A stretch of 26,422 nt of DNA, from contig JBBIIY010000014.1 of the NCBI GenBank assembly GCA_037446255.1, positions 1 through 26,422 of the forward strand, given 5' to 3'. A program made the translations under genes and the position numbers. Under the pieces are notes generated by a model. It saw nothing but the letters and a program-made list of their open reading frames with translations, was not told the DNA's origin and made no database searches. Below, in pieces: positions 1 to 6,837 of this stretch. Every line of letters starts with the position of its first letter. Position 1 is the first letter of the stretch. The DNA is from Lithacetigena sp037446255 [NCBI: Coprothermobacterota bacterium]. GTDB lineage: Bacteria > Coprothermobacterota > HKB111.

Positions 1-1
1 G

Positions 2-136
2 GCAAGAACCATCAGGATGGCTTTAGGTGTGGATAAACTTATAATCAACTATATTTACAGCGAGTTTGGATTTATCATTCTGGCAACTATGATAATAGTC
101 TTCATAGCCAAGAAAAGAGTTTTCCAAATTGAATAA
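2..136 (+). CDS. C-terminal end of a membrane protein (partial)
   Basis: An open frame runs in from the left edge and stops at TAA 134-136, giving about 44 residues. It contains one strongly hydrophobic stretch (FGFIILATMIIVFIA) followed by a basic tail (KKRVFQIE), which is typical of the last transmembrane helix of a polytopic permease with its C-terminus in the cytoplasm. The family cannot be named from this fragment. An ABC-type permease subunit or a secondary transporter would both fit. The next gene starts 36 nt downstream on the same strand, so the two may be co-transcribed. Confidence 0.5.
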   Translation, partial: ARTIRMALGVDKLIINYIYSEFGFIILATMIIVFIAKKRVFQIE

Positions 137-172
137 ACTACCAATTACCATTTTTGATTACAGGACAAGATT

Positions 173-1132
173 ATGACAGAAATAGTTACTAAACTACAAC
201 AAAGTCAGGAACCCTGTATAAGATTAAAATTATACAGGGATATCCTTGATAGAGAAAATCCAGAAATCCTGAAAAAACTTGAAGAAGAGGTTAAAAACTC
301 CCTCAGGGTTTCTTTGCTTCTATCGGAAAGAAATAAAGAAGGTGAAATATCTCACCACCCCTATGGTAAATGGTACGGTGCCCATTGGGTACTTTCTATC
401 CTGGCAGATATAGGTTACCCTGCTGGAGATAAATCTCTGCTCCCTCTTAGAGACCAGGTTTTAAAATGGTTGTTATCCAAAGACCATGAAAAACACATTA
501 AAATTATTAGCGGTAAGGTTAGAAGGTGCGCTTCACAGGAAGGAAATGCACTCTATTCAATGCTAAAGCTCGGATTAGCTGACGAGAATGCAGAAGAGCT
601 TGCTCAACGCCTTATGAAATGGCAGTGGCCTGATGGAGGATGGAATTGTGATAGGAACCCCGAAGCTATAAACTCCTCTTTCATGGAAACCCTTATACCC
701 CTCAGGGCCTTATCTCTGTATGGCAGGACTTCGGGAGACAATAAAGCTATAGTGTCAGCAAAAAAAGCTGCGGAAATATTTCTAAAACGCAAAATGTTCA
801 AGAGATCAAGCGATGGTTCTATAATTGAGGAAGACTTTATAAAACTGCATTACCCCTGTTACTGGCGCTACGATATACTGTTTGGTTTAAAAGTGATGGC
901 AGAGGCTGGTTTTATATCCGACCCTCGCTGCATAGACGCCCTGGATTTGTTAGAATCTAAAAGAGTTACTGATGATGGTTTTCCTGCAGAAGGAAAATAC
1001 TACCACTTATCCGATAAACTGGTTTCCGGGAAATCTCTGGTTGATTGGGGCGGAGTTAGTAAAACTAAAATGAATGAGTTTATTACCATAGACGCTCTCT
1101 GGGTGCTAAAAAAGGCTGGAAGGTTTAAATAA
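173..1132 (+). CDS. Squalene-cyclase/prenyltransferase-fold (alpha-toroid) protein of unknown role
   Basis: The protein is 319 aa and looks soluble. A QW-type repeat motif (Q-x3-G-x-W) is clear at residues 151-157, in the context KWQWPDGGWNCD. Further aromatic- and glycine-rich segments near 61-75 and 270-285 suit the alpha-alpha toroid of squalene/hopene cyclases and prenyltransferase beta subunits. It is about half the length of a hopene cyclase (usually over 600 aa) and I see no DxDD catalytic acid motif, so cyclase activity is unlikely. It could be a toroid domain with a different or unknown substrate. The ATG start has a modest upstream AGGACAAG. A GNAT acetyltransferase gene follows 23 nt downstream and may be co-transcribed. 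The fold assignment is fairly firm, but the function is unknown. Confidence 0.7.
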   Translation: MTEIVTKLQQSQEPCIRLKLYRDILDRENPEILKKLEEEVKNSLRVSLLLSERNKEGEISHHPYGKWYGAHWVLSILADIGYPAGDKSLLPLRDQVLKWLLSKDHEKHIKIISGKVRRCASQEGNALYSMLKLGLADENAEELAQRLMKWQWPDGGWNCDRNPEAINSSFMETLIPLRALSLYGRTSGDNKAIVSAKKAAEIFLKRKMFKRSSDGSIIEEDFIKLHYPCYWRYDILFGLKVMAEAGFISDPRCIDALDLLESKRVTDDGFPAEGKYYHLSDKLVSGKSLVDWGGVSKTKMNEFITIDALWVLKKAGRFK

Positions 1133-1155
1133 ATAACCAGGAATTAAGAAATCAG

Positions 1156-1779
1156 GTGATTATAAGACAGGGAAGGAAAGAGGATGCTGAAGCATTCTCT
1201 CATCTGGCGATGCTGTTTTTACCCTCATTTATACCGATTGAATTTAAGCCTTTCGTAAAGTATCTTATGAAACGGTTATTCTCAACTAAACGAAATCATT
1301 TCAGTTTTGAGTACAGTTACCTTGCCGAAATAAACAGCAGGGTCGTAGGAGTTATAAATGGGTTTCCTGGGAAGGAAAAAAGGAAGGAAGAATGGAGAAC
1401 CATACTTTTGATGATAAGATTCCTTGCCTTACCTATGTTGAAAAATATGGTTAATCTAATAAAAATAAAATATCTGAAAAAAGTATCTCAATTAATTGGT
1501 TTACTAAAAATCTGGGGTAAATTTGATGACGCTGACTACTATATAAACGGTCTGGCAGTTATCTCCGAGTATCAGGGAATGGGTATAGGAACCATGCTTC
1601 TTGAATATGTTAACAACAGAATAACACCAGAACAAACCAGGCTGTTTTTAGATGTGGAAATAGACAACAGCAGAGCAATAAAGGTTTATGAAAGACAGGG
1701 TTTTACCAAAACTGGAAAAACAATAATCTTTGATTTTGACGGAAAAAAACTTGGTTTCTTTAGAATGGTGAAGGAATGA
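1156..1779 (+). CDS. GNAT-family N-acetyltransferase
   Basis: This 207-aa protein has the GNAT layout: an N-terminal IIRQGRKEDAEAF strand-helix and the acetyl-CoA pyrophosphate loop motif A at about residues 136-150 (SEYQGMGIGTMLLE, matching Q/R-x-x-G-x-G/A). The C-terminal motif B NSRAIKVYERQGF lies near 171-183. Between residues 75 and 125 sits a hydrophobic, basic insert (LIRFLALPMLKNMVNLIKIKYLKK) that is longer than in minimal GNATs. It could contact substrate or membrane. The start is GTG, chosen because the family N-terminus begins there and no ATG precedes it. The ribosome site is weak, which suggests dependence on translation of the gene just upstream. The acetylated substrate (protein, amine or antibiotic) cannot be told from the sequence. 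Confidence 0.85.
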   Translation: MIIRQGRKEDAEAFSHLAMLFLPSFIPIEFKPFVKYLMKRLFSTKRNHFSFEYSYLAEINSRVVGVINGFPGKEKRKEEWRTILLMIRFLALPMLKNMVNLIKIKYLKKVSQLIGLLKIWGKFDDADYYINGLAVISEYQGMGIGTMLLEYVNNRITPEQTRLFLDVEIDNSRAIKVYERQGFTKTGKTIIFDFDGKKLGFFRMVKE

Positions 1780-1900
1780 TTTATATTTACACCTTAGGTA
1801 ATTCTCGGGTCAAGTTCTACAATAACCCCTATTTATTTGCACAAGAAAAAACCTGAACCTGCTTTCTGAAGTTTCCACAAATGTAGTGGGACTAAGTATG
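1780..1900. repeat. Gap with a degenerate dispersed-repeat relic
   Basis: The segment around 1805-1830 (GGGTCAAG, TTCTACAATAACCCC) resembles one I see again at 2974-3003, on the other side of mgtE (GGGGTCAG, CCTTGAC). Sequences of this general form are commonly scattered through genomes that carry REP-associated Y1 transposases. The match between the two copies is loose, so this is a weak call. I see no gene in the gap. Confidence 0.2.
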
Positions 1901-2908
1901 TTATAGCAAACCATAAAATCTTAAAATCAGGGTGGCAACTGAAAAATAAATACCGAGCGTGATTACATCACTTATCAGAGTGGCAAATGGCCCGGTAGCT
2001 ACTGCGGGATCCAGGTTAAATCTCCTGAATATCAGGGGTAAGAAAGTAGAGATTAATACAGCACCGATTATTCCTAAAAACATGGAAAAACCAATAATTA
2101 AACTTAAAACAGGATTTCTCCAACCAATCAGGGCTATCAAGAAAATAATTACTCCCGATACCAGAGCTAAAAACATAGAAATTTTAAATTCTCTCAAAAT
2201 ATAGTTTCTTATAGAAAGGTTAGGATTTAAAGCCAAGTTTCTAACTATCAGGGTTTCCGATTGTGTGCCCACAGCATCACTTAAATAAACCAGCACAGGT
2301 ATAAATGAGGCTAATAATAGGAATTTGCTCAAAACTTCCTCAAATCCGCTAACTACCGAAGCAGCTAGTGTCCCACCAATTGCTCCCAAAACTAACCAGG
2401 GGAGCCTGGATTTTATCATCACCATAGCCGATGCTTTGATGTCCAGATGCTCCCTACTTGAGCGTTGAAATACGATACCTCCGAATCGAAAAACATCTTC
2501 ACGAACTTCCTGGTTAAAAATTTGCAGTATTTCATCAAAAGGCACAATACCTAATAACTGTTTTTCTTTATTTACAACAGGTATGGCTTTCAAACCTTTA
2601 GCCAAAGCCAGATAAACTACTCTTTCCTGATGAGTACCCGGGTGCACCACTGACAGGTTTTTCTTCATAACTTCCTCAACCCTGACCAGTTTATCTTTTA
2701 CCTTAAATACCTCTTTGATGGTAACCACCCCCAGAAGAACTTTGTTTTCATCAACAACATAAATGTAATCAATGGATGCGAAATCCAAGGTGTCTCTTGC
2801 GAGTAATTCTTCAACCAACTGAATGCTGGAACCTATTTGCACTATGGGTATATTGGTTATCATTCTTCCTTCCGCTTTGCTATTGTGTATAATTAAAGAT
2901 TTTTTCAT
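1901..2908 (-). CDS. mgtE: MgtE-type Mg2+/cation transporter lacking the N-terminal regulatory domain
   Basis: The 335-aa protein has two CBS repeats (about residues 16-70 and 78-135), then a hydrophobic membrane domain (about 168-335) with five likely helices. Family signatures are DAVGTQSET (211-219) after the second helix and the conserved DPAVATGP (300-307), where MgtE coordinates Mg2+ in the pore. Canonical MgtE is about 450 aa with an alpha-helical N domain ahead of the CBS pair. That domain is absent and the CBS pair begins almost at once. In MgtE the CBS domains bind Mg2+ and close the channel, so gating here would rest on CBS alone. The ATG has an AGGGG site 7 nt upstream. The gene is monocistronic, with repeat-relic sequence in the gaps on both sides. 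Confidence 0.9.
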   Translation of the reverse strand: MKKSLIIHNSKAEGRMITNIPIVQIGSSIQLVEELLARDTLDFASIDYIYVVDENKVLLGVVTIKEVFKVKDKLVRVEEVMKKNLSVVHPGTHQERVVYLALAKGLKAIPVVNKEKQLLGIVPFDEILQIFNQEVREDVFRFGGIVFQRSSREHLDIKASAMVMIKSRLPWLVLGAIGGTLAASVVSGFEEVLSKFLLLASFIPVLVYLSDAVGTQSETLIVRNLALNPNLSIRNYILREFKISMFLALVSGVIIFLIALIGWRNPVLSLIIGFSMFLGIIGAVLISTFLPLIFRRFNLDPAVATGPFATLISDVITLGIYFSVATLILRFYGLL

Positions 2909-2973
2909 CTTAACCCCTTAGTTATTGTTTCTTTCTTTAATATTACCAAAAAAACAGGTTATTCTTTACGGAG

Positions 2974-3160
2974 TTATTGGGGTCAGCCCTTGACTTAGGA
3001 CATATTCGCCATAATTTCTTCACTTTTACTTAAATGGAAAGAAAAATGTAATCCTCAATGAACAACTTGCTGTCTTTTAGTTATCGGAAGGCGAAGGAGA
3101 GAAAAAGAATAAATATAAAGACTATCTTTTTCTAATAAATAGAACCGTCCCTTTTTTACA
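2974..3160. repeat. Gap with two repeat relics (GGGGTCAG type and AGAACCGTCCC type)
   Basis: The 266-bp gap between umuC and mgtE holds a GGGGTCAGCCCTTGAC-type stretch at 2974-3003 and an AATAGAACCGTCCCTTTTTT stretch at 3138-3157. The second resembles one end of REP-like elements mobilised by Y1 (IS200-like/RAYT) transposases, whose ends often read as GGGACGGTTCT. No transposase is present and no complete hairpin partner is visible, so these look like decayed solo ends. The T-run after the second might also act as part of a terminator. Confidence 0.25.
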
Positions 3161-3174
3161 TTTACTTTTTTATT

Positions 3175-4458
3175 TTAACTCTTAACTTCTGGAATCTCTG
3201 TCCAATTGGTTGTGTAAGAAGGAGACTTTTTTAACTGCCTCATTTTCCATTTACGCTCCACACCATTAGACAGGGGGTAAATAGTATTCTTGCCATACTT
3301 GGTATTAATAATATCCAGAACTTCCATAAGCTTTTTTTCTTTACTCCCCTGGTAGGAAGGAAGGAAAAAATCTAACTGAGTAATATCATCGGGCACTAAA
3401 CCAAAAAGTAAAATTCCTGCTTTCTTGTATTTTACCCCTTCCCTGAAAATAGTTTTTAGCCCCTGTAAAGCGTAATTTATCAGCTCTGAAACAAAGGCAG
3501 TGGGACGAGGAAGATTAATAGAGACTGAGTTAAAATACCTGGGACCTTCTTTAAAAGGATTAGAAATTACAAAAATCTGTATTCCCGAAGCAAGAGATTT
3601 CTGTTTCCTTAAATACTCTCCTGCCATAGTCACGAAAGTGGACACAGCTTGATTTAATTCTTCAAGAGTAAATAAATCTGTTCCGAAAGAACGCGATCTG
3701 CCAATAGCCTTCTTATTTTTCTGCATTATTTCCAGCTCTATGCAGGGAATCCCTCTCAACTCTAAAACCGTTCGCATACCTACAACCGTCAGGTTCTTAT
3801 GTAACCAATCATCTGGAGAGTTTCTTAATTGAAGGGCATTCATCACACCATTCTTCTTGAGGAATTTTGAATATTGCCTGCCAATACCCCAGATATCACC
3901 AACCTCTATATTCTCCAGAATTTTATCAATATCTGGATGGTCAGTTATATTAAAAACACCCCCTGTGGCTTTTTTGTTTTTCTTGGCAATCTTGTTAGCT
4001 ACTTTGGCAAGAGTTTTAGTAGGCCCTATACCAATAGATATGGGGATACCCACCCACTTATAAACAGTTTTGCAGATTAACCTGCAGTACTCATTCATTT
4101 CCTGCTCGTCCATTCCAGAAAAAGATAAAAAGGCTTCATCAATAGAGTATATTTCAATCTCCGGACAAAATATGGAAAGGGTCTTCATAACCCGATGGGA
4201 CATATCTCCATATAAAACAAAATTTGAAGAAAGAACCTGAATTTTGTGCTTTTCTACCAGTTCCTGGCACTTAAAAATTGGAACTCCCATTTCTATGCCG
4301 ATTAATTTAGCTTCATCAGAACGGGAAATTACACAACCATCATTGTTTGATAACACCACCGCAGGCTTCCCTTCCAGTTTAGGATTGAAGACTCTTTCAC
4401 AGGAAACATAGAAATTGTTGCAATCAACCAAAGCAATGATTTTACTATCTTTAGACAT
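3175..4458 (-). CDS. umuC: DNA polymerase V catalytic subunit UmuC (Y-family)
   Basis: This is a Y-family translesion polymerase of 427 aa, close to the usual UmuC length. The palm carboxylates are visible: D12 in ALVDCNNFYVSCE, and D107-E108 in YSIDEAFL. The helix-hairpin-helix region EVGDIWGIGRQ and the little-finger domain follow. UmuC copies past lesions during SOS when activated by UmuD' and RecA. The gene lies 44 nt downstream of umuD on the same strand, the standard umuDC order. The ribosome site is weak (AGG about 13 nt before ATG), which would keep synthesis low. Nothing in it looks truncated. Confidence 0.95.
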   Translation of the reverse strand: MSKDSKIIALVDCNNFYVSCERVFNPKLEGKPAVVLSNNDGCVISRSDEAKLIGIEMGVPIFKCQELVEKHKIQVLSSNFVLYGDMSHRVMKTLSIFCPEIEIYSIDEAFLSFSGMDEQEMNEYCRLICKTVYKWVGIPISIGIGPTKTLAKVANKIAKKNKKATGGVFNITDHPDIDKILENIEVGDIWGIGRQYSKFLKKNGVMNALQLRNSPDDWLHKNLTVVGMRTVLELRGIPCIELEIMQKNKKAIGRSRSFGTDLFTLEELNQAVSTFVTMAGEYLRKQKSLASGIQIFVISNPFKEGPRYFNSVSINLPRPTAFVSELINYALQGLKTIFREGVKYKKAGILLFGLVPDDITQLDFFLPSYQGSKEKKLMEVLDIINTKYGKNTIYPLSNGVERKWKMRQLKKSPSYTTNWTEIPEVKS

Positions 4459-4502
4459 TTGTTTTTTCAGCCTAAAAAGGATTGTATCTAAATAAACAGG
4501 GA

Positions 4503-4961
4503 TTATTTAAGGGGGTGAATAGCATAAGTAACCACGCCCCAGATACGACAATCCATCTCCTCGGTTAATTCTATAGGGGTAAAATCGCTATTTTCTGGTA
4601 TCAGGTAAACTTTTCCATTAGCCTGACGAATTCTTTTTACCGTGAATTCACCGTCAACAATAGCTACCACGATCTTGTTGTTGGCTGGTTCAATAGCCCT
4701 ATCCACTATGAGAATATCCCCACTATGGATACCGGCATTTAACATGGAATCACCTACCACCTTAACAAAAAAAGTGGCTGATTGGTGTTCAATTAATAAT
4801 TCGTTGAGGTCCAATTTCTTATCAATGTAGTCATCTGCTGGAGAAGGAAAACCAGCAGGAATGCGCACCAGGTAGAGAGGAAGCTTTAGGGTTTGTCCTT
4901 TTTGTAAAGAGTATATTTCGGTTACGGTTACTTCGTTTTTCTTTTTCATAGTCATTAGCAT
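4503..4961 (-). CDS. umuD: UmuD, LexA-like self-cleaving SOS mutagenesis protein
   Basis: The protein is 152 aa with a peptidase S24 domain. The catalytic dyad is S72 (VGDSML) and K109 (FTVKRI), 37 residues apart exactly as in E. coli UmuD (S60/K97). The cleavage site is predicted at A36-G37 in IPAGFPSP, 36 residues before the serine, again matching E. coli spacing; E. coli has Cys-Gly there. RecA-promoted self-cleavage would yield UmuD', the UmuC partner. Three in-frame ATGs open the reading frame (4961, 4955, 4949). The first is used here because AGAGG lies about 10 nt before it, but 4955 is equally possible. No clear LexA box is seen in the 54-bp gap upstream. Confidence 0.93.
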   Translation of the reverse strand: MLMTMKKKNEVTVTEIYSLQKGQTLKLPLYLVRIPAGFPSPADDYIDKKLDLNELLIEHQSATFFVKVVGDSMLNAGIHSGDILIVDRAIEPANNKIVVAIVDGEFTVKRIRQANGKVYLIPENSDFTPIELTEEMDCRIWGVVTYAIHPLK

Positions 4962-5015
4962 ATCATTATAACCTCTTACGGGTTAAACAACAAGAAAATA
5001 TTCTATCTGTCAAAA

Positions 5016-5681
5016 TTAAATTAAGTAGAAGAACATTCCCAGGAAATGGAGGGTGCTTCCTCCCAATACGAAAAAGTGCCAGATGGTATGGTTGAAAGGG
5101 ATTTTCTTCAAGGCGAAAAAAATGACACCGATGGTATAACACAAACCACCAGCTAAAAGCCAGTAAAATAGGCCTCTGGGTACGACAACCAACGCTGGTT
5201 TTACCACAAAAACAATCATCCAACCCATAAGCAGGTAAAAGGCAACCGCTACTATTTGTAATTTCTTGAAAAAAAGCACCTTAAGAATTATCCCCAGAAA
5301 AGCCATACCCCAGACTAAACCCAGTAAAGTGAAGCCCAGGGTGTTACGCATAGAGATAAGAATTACCGGGGTATAAGAACCAGCAATAAGAACATAGATG
5401 GCAGAGTAATCTATAACCCTGAATATATGTTTAATTTTAGGGTTTTGAAAACCATGATACAGCGTTGAAGAAGTATAGAGAAGTATTAAGGAGATTCCAA
5501 AAATACAAAATCCTACTATATGCCAGGCATTTCCGTATAGACTGGCAAACACCAGAGAAACAGTCAGGCCAGCAATGCTCAAAGCCACACCAATACCGTG
5601 GGTGATGCTACTGGCGATTTCTTCAGCTAAATTATACTTTTTTGACTCGCTTTTAATGGTCATTTTAGTAATAGAAATCAT
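5016..5681 (-). CDS. trhA: TrhA / hemolysin III family (PAQR) membrane protein
   Basis: The 221-aa protein has seven predicted hydrophobic helices, the PAQR/hemolysin III layout. Conserved polar residues sit where the family binds zinc: SSTLYH (H76) after the second helix, and HTIWH (H198, H202) before the last helix, plus SITHGIG (H28) near the N-terminus. Bacterial members have been linked to membrane lipid or energy homeostasis; the name hemolysin is historical. The start is the first of two in-frame ATGs (5681, 5663). Neither has a good Shine-Dalgarno. It is transcribed toward umuD 54 nt away, so umuDC may receive read-through. The family call is firm and the physiological role is not. 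Confidence 0.92.
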   Translation of the reverse strand: MISITKMTIKSESKKYNLAEEIASSITHGIGVALSIAGLTVSLVFASLYGNAWHIVGFCIFGISLILLYTSSTLYHGFQNPKIKHIFRVIDYSAIYVLIAGSYTPVILISMRNTLGFTLLGLVWGMAFLGIILKVLFFKKLQIVAVAFYLLMGWMIVFVVKPALVVVPRGLFYWLLAGGLCYTIGVIFFALKKIPFNHTIWHFFVLGGSTLHFLGMFFYLI

Positions 5682-5729
5682 ACCATAGTTTAAGTTGACC
5701 GGTAAATAATATATACTGAAAAGAGTTCA

Positions 5730-6305
5730 ATGAAATTAAATATTGATATGAATATTATTAAACACCCGGAAATAGGTATATGCGGGCTTTCCTGCAGGCT
5801 TTGCCCCAGATATCACACCGAAACGGATAGTAAATGTGATGGCTGTAAAAGCCAATCCAGGATGGTAGTTGGCTGTCCTTTTATCACCTGCGCCCTGAAG
5901 AAAAAAGGTGTTGAATTTTGTTGGGACTGTGACGAAAATACCACCTGTAGTAAATGGAAAAGTCATAGAGAATTTGGAAAAAAACATGACACTTTTATAT
6001 GTTATCAAAAGCTTGAAGAAAACATATATTTTATAACCTCCAGGGGGGTTATTGAATATGAAAAAGAGCAGAAAATCAGAGAAAATATATTAAAGGATAT
6101 GTTGAAGGATTTCAATGAGGGTCGTTCCAGGAGTTATTACTCAATTACAGTTACCGTATTAAGTATAAAAGAATTAAAAGAAGCTATGGCCAAAGCATAT
6201 TTATGCTCAAAAGAGACTGATATTAAAGCCAGAGCAAAAATACTCCATTCGTTAATAGATGAAATAGCTAAACCTAAGAATTACTGTTTACATTTACGGA
6301 AGTAA
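5730..6305 (+). CDS. DUF3795-type cysteine-rich protein
   Basis: This 191-aa protein has ten cysteines in its first 73 residues (C18, C22, C25, C36, C39, C49, C54, C64, C67, C73), in pairs such as CGLSC, CDGC and CWDC. This is the pattern of the DUF3795 family, which probably binds metal or an Fe-S cluster. The C-terminal 90 residues are helical and charged (KIRENILKDMLKDFNEGRSR). No catalytic role is known for the family. The ATG at 5730 is preceded by a weak AAGAG. The gene is divergent from trhA (48 bp between starts) and its last 32 nt overlap the carbonic-anhydrase-like gene tail to tail. Confidence 0.8.
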   Translation: MKLNIDMNIIKHPEIGICGLSCRLCPRYHTETDSKCDGCKSQSRMVVGCPFITCALKKKGVEFCWDCDENTTCSKWKSHREFGKKHDTFICYQKLEENIYFITSRGVIEYEKEQKIRENILKDMLKDFNEGRSRSYYSITVTVLSIKELKEAMAKAYLCSKETDIKARAKILHSLIDEIAKPKNYCLHLRK

Positions 6306-6669
6306 TATTATTTACTTCCAGGTTCTCGTTAACCCACAATCCTATAACCTCGCACTCATAACCCCAGGATTTAACCACAGCTAAAGAAGAAAGGATCTGA
6401 ACAACCTGCTTTTCTTTGCCCACCGGATTACCTGCACAATCATAATGCCCTACCACTGCCACCAATTTTGAATTATGTTTGAATAGCGAAATTTCTATCT
6501 TTTTTCTTAAGATTTCAATGGTCAGGAGATCGGTATTTTCCGAAAGCACCTTTTCGGGTCCTGGTTCGGTAACCATATCCACATAAGCTATCCCATATTT
6601 TTCCTTTAGATATTTAATCACCGGTTCCTGAGCCCTACCATCTATACAATTTATGGCTGTAGCAAACAA
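6274..6669 (-). CDS. Short beta-carbonic-anhydrase-like zinc protein
   Basis: The 131-aa protein carries the beta-carbonic anhydrase zinc motifs: C8-x-D10-x-R12 (NCIDGR) and H75-x-x-C78 (GHYDCAGN). Classical beta enzymes are around 200 aa, so this is a minimal version, like small proteins annotated as putative carbonic anhydrase. It would interconvert CO2 and bicarbonate if active, and bicarbonate is the substrate of the acetyl-CoA carboxylase encoded nearby. Whether it is active is open. The start is TTG at 6669, decided by a very strong GGAGGTGA ending 7 nt upstream; no in-frame ATG fits. The C-terminal tail (VNNITSVNVNSNS) is low-complexity and lies in the overlap with the opposite DUF3795 gene. 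Confidence 0.78.
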   Translation of the reverse strand: MFATAINCIDGRAQEPVIKYLKEKYGIAYVDMVTEPGPEKVLSENTDLLTIEILRKKIEISLFKHNSKLVAVVGHYDCAGNPVGKEKQVVQILSSLAVVKSWGYECEVIGLWVNENLEVNNITSVNVNSNS

Positions 6670-6691
6670 TGAATAATCACCTCCCCTTATT

Positions 6692-6796
6692 CCCCTCCCT
6701 TTAAGGAGGGGAAGATTATGAGATCGCCACGCACTCTATGAGTGCCCGCGATGACAAAAATGCAAGAAAACCGGAGACCCTGAATCAAGTTCAGGG
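6692..6796. repeat. Cluster of three palindromic dispersed-repeat units
   Basis: Three hairpins follow each other. The first is CCCCTCC (6692-6698) with GGAGGGG (6705-6711). The second is a compound stem, ATCGC..GCACTC (6723-6736) with GAGTGC..GCGAT (6740-6752). The third is CCCTGAA (6778-6784) with TTCAGGG (6790-6796), followed by TGAC. The second and third resemble intergenic repeats seen in many unrelated bacterial genomes (forms like GAGATCGC..GCGATGACA and CCTGAATCAAGTTCAGGGTGAC). They lie between the end of fabF and the start of the carbonic-anhydrase-like gene and may also act as RNA stems that end or stabilise the fab transcript. None is followed by a T-run on the minus strand. Confidence 0.6.
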
Positions 6797-6837
6797 TGAC
6801 AAAGAGATGGTCAAGAGTGGCCGAGGAAAGAGGAAAG

